This document shows, in pieces, positions 11,365 to 23,253 of a stretch of 64,000 bases of DNA. Under the pieces are notes generated by a model, which saw nothing but the letters and a program-made list of their open reading frames with translations, did not search any database and had not been told where the DNA came from. The position numbers and the translations under genes were made by a program. Origin of the DNA: Cubamyces lactineus (Eukaryota; Basidiomycota; Agaricomycetes; Polyporales; Polyporaceae); contig JACDTU010000004.1 of assembly GCA_022376465.1 (NCBI GenBank), positions 1,178,001 to 1,242,000 on the forward strand. The letters run 5' to 3'. Position 1 is the first letter of the stretch. Each line of letters opens with the position of its first letter.

Positions 11365-14300
11365 TCAGAAATCCGCGTATAGATCGTCATCATCCGATTC
11401 AGACGTGAGTTCCACAACATCGTCTGTTACCGCAGAAAGGTCTTTGAGCTTTCCACCGGGAATCCGTAGTGTGAGCGATCCTGACAGAGTTCTCGCCGCA
11501 AGCCTCGTCTGCCGCATAGTGGTAGGGACTGGCTGGGTAGCTGGCGCACCACCAGCGGTTGCAGATAGCGCGGGCGTGTTCGACGGTATGTCAACGAGAC
11601 CGGCACTCCCAGAGGCGACGCCTGCACCGGTTCTACCTCGTGACTGCTCAGTCACTGCAGCAGAGCCGGTATTCGACGCCTTCGCCTTAGCAGCCACAGC
11701 CGCCGTAGCCAGACTGACTTCCTCCTCGCTATCCTCCGCCTTCTCCTCCGCCACAGTGCTAGTGGTTCGACGGCGCTTGGAAGAGGACCCAGCCGCGTTC
11801 GCATGAGGCGGCGGCGGACGTGGCTTGTTCTCGAAGAACAGGTCGTTCGCGCGCACGAGCTTCCGGTAGAACTCGGTGTCGAACCCAACGCACTGCAGGC
11901 GCACGCACGGCGCGCGGAGCGTGCCCGCCTTGTACATCCCGAGCACCTGCTCCGCCGAGCGGAGCTCCTTCGAGTGCTCCTTGTTCACCGTCGTCTCCGA
12001 GTACGTCCCCTGGACCTGTGTGGAGGGAGCAGGGCTCGCGTTGGCATCGGACGCGGAAGCGGAGACGGGGACGAGGGTGCTCGAGCACATGTAGTTACGC
12101 ACCTTGGGCGGGAGGGTCGACCACTCGTCCTTGGTAAGCGGCTCGACGCGGAGGACGAGGTACCACCCGCAGTAGACGAAGTGCTTCCCGGCGCCGACGA
12201 ACACGTGTCGGTGTACGCCTGTGTTGAAGAGCTTGCGGTCACGGCCCAGGCCGACTTGGATGTAGCCGTGCTTGCCGGGACCGGGAGGCGACCAGGCGTT
12301 GTGGTCCATGTTCGGACACAGATAGTCCTGGATGTCGTTTTCGCATGCAAGCGTGGTGGCGCTTTTGGTGCACCTGTATGTCGATGTGGATGTCAGCTGC
12401 GGGGACTGGAGGAAAGGTCAGCGCATATTCTTACCGGACAATCAGCCCCTGGATGGAGCCTCCGAGGATGTTACTCAGGGACTGGCGAGTGAAGATGGCA
12501 GGCTTGGTCTGACCAGGACCGAGGTCGACAGCGATTTCGGGGAACGAAGAAAGCTCCTTCAGACGATCTGGAGGAAGGGGTGACCCATGGGAGGCTAGGT
12601 CCAACGTCCACGCACCACCCTTCGAGGTGCTTGCTGAGGCTTTGGGAAGCTTGTCCTCAGTGAACGCTCGCTTTCTTGACGACGGCGGTGGTGAGACCGG
12701 CAATCTCACGGCCGATGCCACAGCTCTCTCTAGAGCCTGCCGTGAAGCAGCACTACGAAGACCAGCGATCTACACCATAAATGAGTATCATCCTGAACAT
12801 ACGAAGTTAGTACCAACCTCGCTGTCTCTCTGCTTGAGCTGCGCCTCGAGGTCCTCGATCTTCTTCGTGGCGTTATTGAGCTGTGGTCTCACATGTAAGA
12901 AAGACGGAAAGAGTTCAATTTCAACGAGGCGTACCAGCTTGTCGACCGCCTCCCGCTCTTGTGCAGAGGCTTGCCGGCGGGCTTCCTCCACAGTGTCCAT
13001 TTGACGAGATACCATATCGTCCAGTGCAGCTTTCCAAGTGTCGCACTGGATGACGGTGGCAGCAAGCTTACGATGACAAGGCACATATGTCAGCATATAA
13101 ACACGTACAGACGTAGTTGAGAGAACCTACTTGGTTCTGCGCTTGGTTCAGCTGGTCGTTGACCCCGTCCAGGCTTGTCTTCAAGCGTGCCTTCTCGTCG
13201 GCCAGGACATTTGCGGCGGCCGTCTTCTCCCGCAAAGCGTCGTCTAATCGAAGGATCTGCAGACGCAGACATCAACGTTAGGACGAACTGCATGCAATCA
13301 GGGCAACTAACCTCGGCGTTCATTCGCTCGTAGTCCTGAGCACGCGTCAGTGTGAACTCGTCATGCGTCTTTCGCGCCTTGGACAGTTCTGCAGCAAGCT
13401 TGTCGCGTTCTTGCTGAAGCTGCAGCTTTTCGTTCCTCACGGTCTCCAGCTCTTGCGCGGTCTTCGCAACGGTCTCACAATGCGCCTCTTGCGTCTGAAT
13501 CAGAGCCTTGTAGTCTTCTTTCAAGGCCTCCAACTCTGACTCCTGGGTATCAGCCTGCAATGCACATGTGATGAGCTCGCCACGACACTTGCGGATACTC
13601 TTTGTGGCTGCGACAAACCGGCGAAGGGCAGCGCAGGTGTTCCTCGCTGAGTGCCGTGAGCTCCTGTTCGAGCTTAGAGATCCTCCCTTGAGCAGCTTCT
13701 GCGGCCTGTTGTGCGCTCGCTTTGAGCTGCTCGCACTCCTGCCGCAAGGTCGCAACTGCAGCTTCCAGTTCAGTGATTTTGGACAGAGCGGTCGTGTTCT
13801 CGGTAGACATTGCTTCTTTTTGGGCCTTGAGCTCTGTCTCTGCGCGTTCCGCGGCGACTCGCTGCAACAGTAAGCCAGGCTGCTCTAAGAAGTATTGGGA
13901 ATGCTTACCCTCTCGTCCAAGAGCATCACCCCTCGCCGCTGGATCAGGTGAGCGTTCAGTACACATTGGAAGGATGCTGCCAACTTCTGGATATAGAGTG
14001 GTCTAGCCATGGATAGCTGCATTTGGCATCAGACTCCGAGTCAGGCACTGAAGAGGAGACGAACTCCCCATACCTTGGACGGAGGGACGGTGGACGAAGG
14101 GAATGCCGTAGCGACGTCGGTAACCACGTCGCGGATATTGTTGACCATATTGAGCACGAATGTCTCTCCCAGACTTGTAAGCTGGTGGTATGTACGGAGC
14201 ATCAGTCAGCGTCGGGATTGAAGGTGCGGAACCACAGTACTAACATCGGAGAAACTCGTCCTGCTCATGTCCTGCAGGCGAACACTATCGTCAATCACGG

Positions 14301-15062
14301 CCTTGAGCATTTCGGCCTGTTGGCTGAGAAACTCGGGCCGCATGATGAAAGACGGGCAGTCTCGCTACATATTGGGTAAGTCCGACCACACATTTTCCCG
14401 AACACAATGGACGAGGCGAACATTTTGGCCACGGTTCTTGCCCATATAGATGTTGACGCTGTCTACGACGGCCTCGTACAGCAAGACCGCCTGGTCCACG
14501 ACAAACTCCGCATCTACGAAAGAGCCCTGTCAAAAGCACAACTGGAGGGTCAATGACGCGTCTTTCGAGATCGCGAGCCTCCGTCTACTGTTCACGAACC
14601 TCAATAATGAGCCTTCGCTCCTGGATCAGCTTTGCATTCGCTGCTAGGACGCGCCAGACATTATGTACTTGCTGGCGTATAAAGTCTGGCTCCATCCTCC
14701 ATAGAGTGTTCGATACAACACTTGATGAGTGGGGGAAGAGACCTCGCCTGTTGACCGTACAGACGGAAGGTGGGTAACTAGGTTCTTGGTCGAGGGGATG
14801 GTTCAAGTACGCGAAAGAAGTAGGCAGGCTCTTCCGTGAGCCAGCTTTGATCCAAGTCGCGTCCAAGTCAGGGTCGCGTCGCGTCGCGCTGGCGCTCCGT
14901 CTCGTCCTCTGACCGCGAAATGCCAACGACGAGGATCGTTCATCAGCAGCTTCCGGAGTATCTTCGCCGCTGTCATCTTCCACCAGAAGCTGCCCGGTAC
15001 GCTTATTTCACTCGCACGCACACCAGGTTGCAGATTACAAGTTGCCAGATTGCTCCGGCATC
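11365..15062 (-). CDS. Long coiled-coil protein with C-terminal DUF6697-like domain; in-frame TAG or 39-nt intron
   Basis: Twelve minus-strand exons are proposed: 15062-15040 (tentative first exon), 14969-14600, 14526-14245, 14181-14074, 14016-13909, 13861-13619, 13554-13312, 13256-13131, 13066-12935, 12880-12818, 12769-12435 and 12373-11365. They give about 1,000 residues. The N-terminal third is helical. The middle is heptad-rich coiled coil (LSKITELEAAVATLRQECEQ, AKTAQELETVRNEKLQLQQE). The C-terminal part has SLSNILGGSIQGLIVR, GPGKHGYIQVGLGRDRKLFN, FVYCGWYLVLRVEPLTKDEW and an acidic tail. I match the C-terminal part to the basidiomycete DUF6697 family from memory. Exon 3 reads through perfectly except for a TAG at 14367-14365. 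Either a 39-nt intron (14403-14365, GTTCGG...TAG) is removed or the allele carries a nonsense codon. Function unknown. Confidence 0.6.
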
Positions 15063-15182
15063 CCGGCGGTATCGTGTGTAACTATAGGCAAAAGCGTACT
15101 ATCAAAGTAGTAAGTCTATGGATGTCGACAGCACAGAAGACGAATTTTGCGCCCCAGCCCAAACCCCGCAACCCTCAGAAAA

Positions 15183-16810
15183 TCAGAGCATGAACGTCAA
15201 AGGGTTCTCGAGGTAGCCCTTGAACGCCTGGAGCCACCGCGCGCCGACGGCACCGTCAACAGTCCGGTGGTCCGCACTCAGCGTGACCTTCATGATCTGC
15301 GCGACCTTGAAGCCACGCTCCTCTTCAGGCGCAGGCACAAGCGTCGCTTGTGTCGCACCCACCGCGAGGATACATGATTGGGGAGGGTTGATAATGGCGG
15401 TGAAGTGAGAGATACCGAACATGCCGAGGTTGGACACGGTGAAGGTACCGCCCTACGTGTCACGGTGAGCGGGAGATAGTCATGCAACGGGGAGGATACA
15501 TACCTGGTACTCCTGGGGCTGGAGCTTGCCGTCACGAGCCTTCTTCGCAAGCGCCTTGCCCTCGGCGGATATTGACGCAAGGCCCTTGGAACCTACATCC
15601 TTGATGATGGGCGTAATGAGACCAGTGGGTGTCGCAACAGCGACGGAGATATCAGCCTTCTTGTATCTGCAGATTGGTCAGTACAGAGGTGTTGATGGCT
15701 GCCTGTGGAGAACTTACTGCCGGATGACCTCGCCCAACCAAGCTGAGTTCGCCTCGGGAACGTCGGCAAGCGCGCACCCAACCGCCTTCAGCACGAAGTC
15801 GTTGACAGAAAGCTTCGCCGACTTGTCCTTCTCGGCTAGTGACTTGTTGAACACTTCACGGAGCTTAAGCACCTTGTCCATGTTAATGTCGACGGTGAGG
15901 TAGTAGTGAGGAAGCTCCTGCTTGGACTGCGTAAGACGCGAGCCGATGGTACGGCGCATGTTCGTGACAGGGATATCGGTGTACTCGGGAAGAGCAGCGG
16001 AGGGTGAGGTCGAGGGCGTAGCAGATGCAGCGGCGGCGGGGGCCTGGTACTTCTCTACGTCCTCCCGGAGGATGCGGCCATTGGGACCTGAGCCCTTGAC
16101 CTTAGCGAGAGGGATGCCACGCTCCAGCGCAATCTTCTTCGCGATGGGCGAGGCGAAGATGCGGTCGCCAGTAGGGAGTTCAGACTTCGTCTCCTGCTTG
16201 GAGGTCTCCGCCTTCTGCTCCTTCTTCTCTGGGGCGGGCTGGGACTTGGGAGTCTCGGGAGCCTTCTCCTCAGCCTTGGGCTTCTCAGAGGCAGCCTCAG
16301 CAGCCAGCTGCTCGGCACCGGACAGGTCATCACCCTCCTCGCCAACAATGGCGATGGGGGAGCCGACGGCAATGTTCTTTGTACCGTCTTGCGCCTGATG
16401 AACGTGTAAACAAATGGTTAGAGAATAGCAGTGCCGGGATACTTACAATGATCTTGGCAAGGATACCGTCATCCTGAGCCTCGACGTCGATGGTGGCCTT
16501 GTCCGTTTCCTATGACGCGCATGGTCACGGTCGGAATTTCGTGGCCTAACACACACACAGGACTCACAATCTCGAGCAGGACATCACCAGCCGCGAAGCT
16601 CTCGCCCTCTTTCTTCTTCCATGACGCGATGCCACCCTCCGTCATGGTAGGGCTCATCGCCGGCATGGCGAACTTGGAGAGCGCATGGCGGGAGGCCGAG
16701 ACGTGGAAGCCTGGCAGGATTGAGTGGTGTCAAGGGCTGCACTGGGCCGGGAATTGAGCGGAACGGGACGTACGTCTGGCGAGGATGGTGCGGGCGAGGG
16801 CGGAGGCCAT
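15183..16810 (-). CDS. LAT1: Dihydrolipoamide acetyltransferase, E2 of pyruvate dehydrogenase
   Basis: Core enzyme of the mitochondrial pyruvate dehydrogenase complex; transfers acetyl from lipoyl-lysine to CoA. Six minus-strand exons (16810-16774, 16710-16568, 16509-16447, 16394-15718, 15666-15504, 15452-15183) encode 450 residues. An Arg-rich presequence ([13 protein letters not shown]) is followed by the lipoyl domain [20 protein letters not shown] with the lipoylated Lys in [11 protein letters not shown] (about residue 64). Then come an Ala/Pro/Glu/Lys linker, the E1/E3-binding domain ([18 protein letters not shown]...[14 protein letters not shown]) and the catalytic domain ending in [16 protein letters not shown], whose His (about residue 423) is the active-site residue. 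One lipoyl domain only, as usual in fungi. All junctions keep phase. Divergent from CSL4 over 205 bp. Confidence 0.95.
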
Positions 16811-17015
16811 TTCGTGGACGGCGACGAGGACGACACGGAAACGGAGGGCGAGTGCTGGGCTCAGCTGGCAGGAGGCTGAGGGCAGAAAAGTGGTACGCGA
16901 TACGTCGTTGGGGAGCGTAAACAACCACAAATTTAGCGGCGCGTCTCTGCGACTCGGGCAGGCTCGGGTCCTCTCACGGCGCGCGTACATCGCCTAGCTT
17001 CTCCCCATTTCCTCC
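16811..17015. promoter_or_regulatory. Short bidirectional promoter LAT1 / CSL4
   Basis: 205 bp between the two start codons. GC-rich with no obvious TATA. Shared promoter inferred from spacing. Confidence 0.45.
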
Positions 17016-17755
17016 ATGTCGTCCGACACCGTCCTCCCAGGCCAGCCAATCCCACTCCCCCGCGGTCCTGTCCCCCAGCTCGGCGGCGGCATTTACTCTC
17101 GTGATGGCATCGTCAGAGCAAGCCTCGTAGGCGTCCCCCAGTACTCCGGATCTGTTGGTTTTTCTTGCTGCTCTTGCCCTGGACAACTCTGAACATTCGC
17201 GTCTTGCGCCATTGGCTGCCTCGTCCTGTGCAGACTATTGAAATCAAGCGAATGCGTCCTCACCCGCCGACACCGAACTCCGTCGTTCTTGGCTCTATAA
17301 CTCGCTTGTCACCCTTGCAGGCGGTTCTGTCTATCACTGTCGTAGACGGCGTGCCACTACCTGCCGGCGAAGAATTCACCGGCGTGATCCGCGTGCAGGA
17401 TGTTCGTGCAACAGAGAAAGACAAGGTGAAGATAGCGGACTGCTTTCGCGGTGGGGACGTCGTCCGCGGTTTGGTTGTAAGTGGGATCTCTCCCCGAAAA
17501 CCGCATATTCTCATTCTTGACCATTACAAGCTTTCCTTGGGTGATGCACGCAGTTACTATGTTACCACAGCCAGGAACGACCTTGGGGTCATCTTCGCCA
17601 CAAGCGAAGCAGGTATGCCTTGATGTACTACTATCTCGGCCCCATACTTAATTTCTCTAGGTGCAACAATGGAACCTGTGTCTTGGCAAGAAATGCGGTG
17701 TCCGAAGACTGGGAAAATTGAGAAGCGCAAGTGTGCTAAGCCGGAAGGCATCTAG
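17016..17755 (+). CDS. CSL4: RNA exosome cap subunit Csl4
   Basis: Cap subunit of the RNA exosome carrying an S1-type RNA-binding domain and a zinc-ribbon-like C-terminus. Exons are 17016-17153, 17234-17476, 17531-17612 and 17661-17755, 185 residues, typical for the family. Landmarks are the N-terminal LPGQPIPLPRGPVPQLGGGI and YSRDGIVRASLVG, then IKRMRPHPPTPNSVVLGSI, FTGVIRVQDVRATEKDKVKI, CFRGGDVVRGLV joined to LSLGDARSYYVTTARNDLGV, and finally EMRCPKTGKIEKRKCAKP with two Cys of the ribbon. The second intron (17477-17530, 54 nt, GTAAGT...CAAG) lies inside an open frame and would add 18 residues if retained. Splicing it restores the family spacing. Divergent from LAT1. Confidence 0.92.
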
Positions 17756-18336
17756 ATGGCGCTTACGTGCTTCTGTCTTTTACATGTATCACTATTGTAC
17801 TTTGCTATTGTCCTTGCTATCGAAAGAATTCTTACACGCATCGGACTGTACTACGTAAACCGGCGACTTGTTACTCAAAGGCAGAAATCGTCCTACTTGA
17901 GAAGGTCCAAAGCCAAGCAACATTCCGATTCCGGTGGTTGCGCGTACGCTTCCGAGCTGTACGCGGCGTTGCGAGTATTTTTTCCTCTGCATTCCTCCCC
18001 TACGAGGGTAATTGACGATCGACTTTCGAGAACTGCGAGGCGGACGCGTTCATTAAAGCGCGTCGAAGTGAGGCACGTGCTACGCGACCCCACCACGTGT
18101 TACCCCACAAAAGGCAGGTGGCTCGCGTGGCTGCTGAGCGACAAGTTCACTATTCAGGCTGACGGGGGTTGTTCACTGTTGTTCACTCACCTCTAGCACT
18201 GGTTTCTGGTCTCCCCCTGGCTGCCTCCTCCTAGGTCTGCTCGAGGTTCTTGTTCTTCCGTTCTTGTTTGTACATAGCTGTCTTCGTTATGACCGCTGTC
18301 CTTCAAGCTACGGATATTCTGCGCAAGGACAGAGGC
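17756..18336. other. Intergenic upstream of nudE
   Basis: Carries the CSL4 3' UTR and the nudE promoter. Contains two CACGTG palindromes (listed separately). Short open frames here (for example 17756-18196) have no protein features. An in-frame alternative nudE start codon lies at 18289. Confidence 0.6.
18074..18099. promoter_or_regulatory. Two CACGTG E-boxes, 20 bp apart
   Basis: CACGTG occurs at 18074-18079 and 18094-18099, two helical turns apart, 190-263 bp upstream of the two candidate nudE start codons. CACGTG is the core bound by fungal bHLH factors such as Cbf1 and Pho4. Occupancy here is inference. Confidence 0.4.
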
Positions 18337-20504
18337 ATGGCTGCAATGGACGACAATGCTATCAAGTACATGCTGTCAATGTATATTGGCTATTTCTCCT
18401 GGTGGCTGACCTATCACGTTTCGCAGTTTCTCCTCCCCGGGGACTGACTGGAAGGCGAAGTATCTAGAGGTGGCCGATATGCTGGCAGAAACTCGCGCCG
18501 AACTCGATGACTTCCATCATTCCAGCAAGGAGCTGGAGGAGGAACTTGAACGGGAACTCGAACGGACCGAGAAGGCTCAGCAAGAGCTGAAGGTTAAGGT
18601 AGCCAGGGCTGAACAGGAAAGAGACGATTGGAAGGTACGCACTACGCATGTTATGGCTGCGCGACTTATGTCCTTGACGCTTGCGCAGTCCAAGTTCATG
18701 CATCTCCAAACGACGCATAACACTACGACCACGTCGCTTCAACGAGAATTGGACAAGTTACGCCAAGACTATCAGAAGCTCAAGATACAGCTGCGGGAGC
18801 TGGAGATGGGCAACGATGATTTAGAGCGGAGCGAGCGTGCGATATCGTCGAGTTTGGCTGACGTTGAACAGAAGTATGCGAGGGTGTTGGAGGAGAAGAT
18901 CCTACTGGAGCACGAGCTGCTGGATAAGGCTAACATGGAGGAGGAATGTCAACGAGTGAGAGACGAGCTAAGAGGTAGGTCCATAGTATATCGACCGGCG
19001 CTCGTCTCCTCAGCTCTTGTCCTTTCGCATAGATGCCAACGAGGAGATTGCCATCCTGAAGGAGCAACTAGCCGCAGCACGTCAGCAAGCAAATAGTGTC
19101 TCTACCACGTCTGTCGACTCCTCTACTCCTTCATCACTACCCAACGCCACACCGTCGATATCGGACGAAGACCTCCTTAGCGTACCAACCCCTCCAGACC
19201 TGTGCCTTGCCGACCTCACCCCTCCTCCGGACACTCCTGCGAAGGACTTCCCTTCGCTTCACATCTCTATCGTTTCCCCTCGTCCTACGAAGGGAGGCGA
19301 TCCCGCCACACCTACCTCCATGCTCCAGCGTGCGGGCTTCTACCCTCCGCGGACCAATATGGGCACGCCCTCAAGTGTCAAGTCTTCCCTCGCGAGATCG
19401 GCAACCCACCCTGGTCTCTCCGCGAGTCCATCTCGTCTACCTCCCCCTCGTACTCCGGTCTCTCGGCCCGCTGCTGTTAGCCGGGCGACTTCATCTGTCC
19501 ATACCAATAGTACGAGCACCGCCGGCGGTGTACCCGCTACAGCATCCAGGAGCAAGGGAGTACAAATGGTATCCGAAATGAGAGCCCGGGTGAAGGTCTT
19601 GGAGCAGAAGATTCACACTCGAGTCCCCCGGTTGCGCATGGGCAGTGTTACAAATCGGGCCGCGGCGAACGCAATGCCTCCTCCCCCGCTACCTACGAAA
19701 CTCTCTGCATCGCCAACCCATTCAACGGCATCGTCGTCTCGTGCTTCACAAGAAGATCGTCTAAGCCCCGCTGTTCCGAAGTCACGAAGACAGAGCATCG
19801 ACTCTGACAGTGACCTAAAGCGGACACCCGGGGCGGACACATCCGGTTGGGTGCTCATCATGGAGGATTCCCCTTCGCCAGTCAAGGACAAGGAGAAGGA
19901 GCGGCGACGAACGTCCAGTCCCTCCGCACCTTCTGCGTTCCGCCCAGTCTCCTCGAGCTCTATAGACTCGCCTTCATCCGCTGGCAGCAACAGCCGAGCA
20001 CCAAGCGCCCTCTCACACAGCGTCATGCCCACAGGGATCCGGCGACCGCAGTCGCGGCTATCGGTATCAACGGAGGGTCGGAGCAGTGTCAGTACGAACG
20101 CGACCACAAGCACGACGAGCTCCGTCCCTACTCCTTCTTCTCGACCATCGACACCAACATTCCTACCTGTGCCATCCGCGAGCATGTACAGCGGCAATGG
20201 GCTGAAGCGTTCGACGGGGCCTGCTTCAGGCGCATATAGTCAGTCCAAGCGCTCGTCTCTTGGCGCTAGTACTACTCGGTCGCCGACACTCGACTCGCCA
20301 TCGCTGAGCACGCACTCCAATGTCACCATCCGACCTCCGAAGGCGCCTGCGCCATCGGCACTCATGCAGAGCCGCATCGGGAAGCCTTCCTCGGGACGGC
20401 GGAGTGGGGGTGGAAGTGATACCGAGGGCTTCATGAGCACAGGGCCGAAATCGCGAGCGCGGTCGGGGAGCGCAACGTTGCTGTACGGCCGGAATGGAAG
20501 CTGA
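18337..20504 (+). CDS. nudE: NudE/Ndel1-family nuclear distribution protein
   Basis: Adaptor that links dynein and Lis1 (NudF) in nuclear migration along microtubules. Exons are 18337-18365, 18427-18634, 18689-18974 and 19033-20504, about 664 residues. The N-terminal ~180 residues are a continuous coiled coil (TDWKAKYLEVADMLAETRAE, ELEEELERELERTEKAQQEL, SLQRELDKLRQDYQKLKIQL, LEEKILLEHELLDKANMEEE), the NudE signature. The rest is a long Ser/Thr/Pro-rich tail with a short coiled segment (VSEMRARVKVLEQKIHTRVP) and many potential SP/TP phosphosites. An in-frame Met at 18289 would add 16 residues. I prefer 18337 because it leaves a short lead into the coiled coil, but cannot exclude the upstream one. 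The acidic alternation and order match fungal NudE proteins. Confidence 0.87.
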
Positions 20505-21295
20505 GCTGTGGCTACGTTCCGTAGGTTGGTGATGCATATGAGTTCGTCGTTCTTGCTCCTCTACACTGTATCCATGTCTTTTGCGCCTTTTTCTTCACTG
20601 TGCTGCCTTCGATTCTGTTCTTGTTAGCTGAGCGTACTACTACTATTACTACATCCATTACACCCCACTGCCACTGCCCTCCCCCGGTACATACATACTT
20701 CCTTTCTTTCCGAGATGACGAACTGACGATTCAGCCACATACATGCAGTGCCTCCAGGCTTGGTTATCCAAGTCTCCCCCTCCCGCTGCATCTCATGTCT
20801 CTTATATCCACGATGATTATGATGATATCCTATCCTTACTATTCTTGATAGACGGATGAGCACCTTACTTACGCCCTACGGGTGGATATATTATCTTGCT
20901 GTCTAGATGGCAGAATAGCGATAATGTCGAGTATTCCGGGGGCGCGACAGCTTACTTGACTCACAAGACTACGCAAATCCTTAGCAAATGTCGAGATATT
21001 GAGGTTTTCAGATCGTATATGGCTGTTGGTTACGAATATGAAGTACGGGTGTGGTCACTTACCAACAGTACTTTCAGTTGGCTTACCTCCGCACCTTCAC
21101 ATTGTTCTCAGCGCTCCCTTTTCGGGCGAGGCACTCAGTGCTACGGGCGCTTATCATACCATTACGACGGTGAGTATAGTGGCTTACGCTCTGAATCTTC
21201 TTTAACTCTGCCATCATCCTCAGCCACTGGAGCACTCGCTTTCACTAGCTGCCTCCCACAATCTCTGACTACACCTGCCGGACCCCTCACCTGTA
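20505..21295. other. Intergenic between nudE and ESS2
   Basis: 3' UTR of nudE and promoter of ESS2. Contains a pyrimidine- and TAC/TAT-rich stretch near 20630-20660. No gene supported. Confidence 0.6.
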
Positions 21296-23027
21296 ATGTC
21301 GTTAACTCCCGGAGCTTCTTCAAGCTCCCAACCGGCGCGGTCCCTGAACCGCCAGGTCGTACTCGATGAAGACGAGTACACCGAAGCCCTCTCGCACATC
21401 ATCAAGCGTGATTTCTTCCCTTCCCTGGTTCATATCGATGCCACGAACAACTACCTCGATGCATTGCGCAGTCAGGACCCGGTTTTGATCCAGGCTTCCG
21501 TACGCCGCCTAGAGGACCTCCAGACACCCGCTTCGCATCGGACTCGCCCATGGCAAACGCCTTCGCAAACACCTTACGGCGGAGGTCACCTGGAGACACC
21601 GTTGCGCACACCCAGAGGGGAGGATGGAGAGGCACCCGCGAAACGACCCCGGTACGACACCGACATGAGCCTGGATGCGTTCCAAGCACGCTATACCTCC
21701 GAGGACAACTCGAGCTTCACGCAGATCCTCGACGCGGAGAACCGGAGACGGAAGGAGAAGTATGGTTGGGCGTGGGAGGCGCAGCGTAAGGTCGAAGAGC
21801 AGCGGAACAGGATGTTGGAGGGAAGGGAGAGGCTGCTCATCGAGCCCCAGCTGGGTCCAGGCGTAAGGGAGAAGCTCAAGATTGAAGCCCCCGCCCCTGC
21901 CGGACTTATTGAGGCGGCACCCGCGGAACCGGAGGTAACATACGAGAAGGAAGAAGACGAGGTCGAGGACTTGTTGGATGGCACGCATCCGGAGCCACCG
22001 AGTACGGAGAAGGGGAAAGGGAAAGGGAAGGAGAAGGAGCAATCGTCTGCCCTTGTCAAGGTAGACAAGAAAGACGAGGAGCAGGCCGTCGATGTCATGG
22101 CCCCGAAGAAGGACACCCGTCCTGCGGGTGTAGATGCATGGAAATTCAGGGTATGTCTCCCTGCGGGATGTGCTGGAACTGCTCCACTGACTTGACATTA
22201 GGCGCGAAATGCACTCATGTTTGCCCCGGACGCCGACGTTTCCCCATACCATCCTCCTCCCTCCAAAGCTACCGAAGATATCAAGGAGCCTCCCAGAGCC
22301 ATCAAGCATTCCAATACCCGGCTACCGGAGCAGGACGACAAGCCAGACCACTCATTGTCAGCCCCTCCCAGCCCAACACGCAGTCGTATCGACGCCGCTA
22401 TAGCAGGCACTCCATGTAAGTACTGGACATTATTGACGTGCTGAGGAACATGCTGACAGCTGTCCAGATCGCCCACGCTCCCCGACCAATGATACGCACT
22501 CCCTGGTACCCTCAATCCCATCGCCCACTCCGTCGGAGCTCGGCCCTGCTGCGGTGAAGCAGCTCATGACGTGGGGCACGCTCAACGCGACTCCTCGCGT
22601 CTTATCACAGTCCGACGACCCCGCAGACATACCTACACCCGCCACGCCGTTCCGAATTGCTGAACCGACGTCGAGAGAGCGGCTCTCGCATAAGCTGTCA
22701 AACAATGCTGCCAAGAGCTTACGCGCAAAGGCCGGCCTGCTTGGTGGTATCCCGGGGTTGGCGCGACCGTCGGGGAGTGGCAGCAATGTCAGGCGAGGAT
22801 CCATGCCTCCCCCTTCCTGGACGCCTCGCAAGGCCGAGGCCCCTGGCTCGCTGACGCCAGCAGCGAAGCGGCTACTAGATAGGACCACCATGGGTACTGC
22901 TGCCTCCAGGCGGGCCGATGCGATGGGCCGTCTTTCCGGTTGGGAGAGTAGCGCGGATAGGAAGGAGAGGGACTTACAGAAAGTGCGATGGACCCCTACT
23001 CCGAGTCCAGTCACAAGGAGAGGATGA
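21296..23027 (+). CDS. ESS2: Splicing-associated nuclear protein ESS-2 (DGCR14/Bis1 family)
   Basis: Nuclear protein found with spliceosomal C complexes in animals and fission yeast. Exons are 21296-22150, 22202-22415 and 22468-23027, 542 residues. The family opening is clear: RQVVLDEDEYTEALSHIIKR, DFFPSLVHIDATNNYLDAL, MSLDAFQARYTSEDNSSFTQ, ILDAENRRRKEKYGWAWEAQ. The middle contains WKFRARNALMFAPD and the end TWGTLNATPRVL, then TPFRIAEPTSRERLSHKLSN. The poly-acidic/Lys stretch (KGKGKGKEKEQ) is low complexity. The second junction rebuilds AGTPYRPRSPTND. Size and block order match family members. I am confident of the family but see nothing of a specific activity beyond that. Confidence 0.9.
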
Positions 23028-23253
23028 AACACCTTGTATTGTACGCCTTTTCATTCTGCAAATTCCGCGTAAACGGAACCACATCCTGGGCGATGACGCC
23101 CACTGCCGTGGATATGAACTCAGCCTCTGCGTTCATCCTCAACGACGGTCCAAACGCCGACAGTGAAACTGCAATAATAATACAGGTCACAGCGCATGGA
23201 TAATACCTGAGCAAAGCAATGTAACGAATCAAAGTCTCCGGTATCGTACCCGG

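Noticed and set aside
11803..12492. 229-codon plus-strand frame
   Set aside because: Antisense to the DUF6697-like exons, whose frames join with matching phases.
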